Both the position numbers and the translations under genes were made by a program. The notes under the pieces were generated by a model. The model had not been told where the DNA came from, did no database searches, and was given only the letters and a program-made list of their open reading frames with translations. Of a stretch of 18,584 nucleotides of DNA, positions 18,260-18,584 are shown one piece after another. The stretch is from UBA2279 sp041595875 (GTDB lineage Bacteria; Actinomycetota; Coriobacteriia; Anaerosomatales; Anaerosomataceae), in contig JBFHJN010000049.1 of NCBI GenBank assembly GCA_041595875.1, positions 1 to 18,584 of the forward strand, read 5' to 3'. How positions within the stretch are numbered: position 1 is the first letter of the stretch; every line of letters starts with the position of its first letter.

Positions 18260-18584
18260 ATGCCCGTCCGAATCATCGTCTGCGGAGGCCGCGACTACGC
18301 CGACCGCGCCCGCGTTTTTGAAGTGCTAGACCACATCCTCCTCACCCGAGGGATAAGCGAGATCATCCAGGGCGAAGCGCCCGGCGCCGATCGTTGGGCT
18401 CGTGAGTGGGCACTGAACCGCGACGTGAAGCTGACCCGATGCCGGGCAGAATGGGAGAAGCACGGCAAGCGCGCCGGCCCTCTCCGCAATCGCGACATGC
18501 TTACCCTCAAGCCTGATGGCGTGGTCGCCTTCGACACGGGAGGCCCAGGCACTCGCGATATGATCTCCGCAGCACAGGAGGCCG
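18260..18584 (+). CDS. SLOG-family (DUF2493, YspA-type) protein, 3' end cut by window
   Basis: ATG 18260 follows CGGAG by 4 bases. The visible 108 residues include RIIVCGGRDYADRARVFEVL, then QGEAPGADRWAREWA and GPLRNRDM, which are the glycine-rich nucleotide-binding loop, the G-A-D loop and the G.xRN motif of the DUF2493 branch of the SLOG superfamily. SLOG proteins are thought to bind or process nucleotide derivatives, and many are linked to defence or phage genes. Whether it belongs to the phage or to the host flank is not known, because the attachment core was not found. Confidence 0.88.
   Translation, partial: MPVRIIVCGGRDYADRARVFEVLDHILLTRGISEIIQGEAPGADRWAREWALNRDVKLTRCRAEWEKHGKRAGPLRNRDMLTLKPDGVVAFDTGGPGTRDMISAAQEA

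Noticed and set aside
1..18584. A search by eye for CRISPR arrays, insertion sequences and rRNA.
   Set aside because: No regularly spaced repeats with unique spacers, no transposase-like ORF and no rRNA-like segment were seen.

Overview
The window reads as the early/immunity half of a lambdoid (siphovirus-type) prophage in a high-GC gammaproteobacterium, most likely Pseudomonas or a close relative. The grounds are the base composition (about 60% GC by eye), codon use, the gene families and tightly packed ATGA/GTGA-overlapping operons. No structural or lysis genes are present. The window starts inside one phage gene and ends inside a SLOG-family gene beyond the integrase.

Layout. (1) Positions 1-3997, minus strand: one coupled operon reading leftward. 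In transcription order it holds a T5orf172/GIY-YIG-type protein, an O-like replication initiator, a DnaB-family helicase, a 44-residue ORF, a TraR/DksA-type zinc finger, NinB, a Ref-like HNH nuclease, an 85-residue membrane-tailed protein and a zinc-ribbon ORF cut by the window edge. (2) Positions 4195-5217: a lambda-like switch with cro (minus) and a cI-type repressor (plus). They are separated by three evenly spaced operators of form ATGC-N6-GCAT (the third ATGG-N6-CCAT) over divergent promoters; the cI message looks leaderless. (3) Positions 5235-5946: a self-contained transcription unit flanked by two terminators, with a LexA-like box and one 106-residue ORF. (4) Positions 5951-17035 and on, plus strand: a pL-like promoter overlapping another copy of the operator, a leader with a boxA-like element, and then a long early operon. 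This carries a LuxR-type HTH protein, many small ORFs and membrane micropeptides, a recombination module (coiled-coil protein, ERF annealing protein, YqaJ exonuclease, SSB), an accessory cluster (HNH endonuclease, Cys-rich small proteins, a protein ending in a DfrB/R67-type dihydrofolate reductase domain, adenine methyltransferase, a nucleotide-binding-like protein, a lambda-type phosphatase), then an excisionase-like ORF and a tyrosine integrase. (5) Positions 18031-18259: repeats that look like integrase arm sites, then a SLOG/DUF2493 gene.

How it works together (inference). CI and Cro act at the same operator type on both lytic promoters. The leftward operon replicates the phage and supplies late recombination functions; the rightward operon supplies ssDNA annealing recombination, host-takeover proteins and excision. 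CI has Thr where S24 repressors have the catalytic Ser, and no Ala-Gly/Cys-Gly site was found upstream of it. The LexA-boxed unit next to it is therefore a candidate SOS-controlled antirepressor.

Most noteworthy signals: the DfrB-type domain fused to a longer phage protein; two copies of a long paired leader element with compensatory base changes; and the combination of a CI with an altered active site and a LexA-boxed neighbour.
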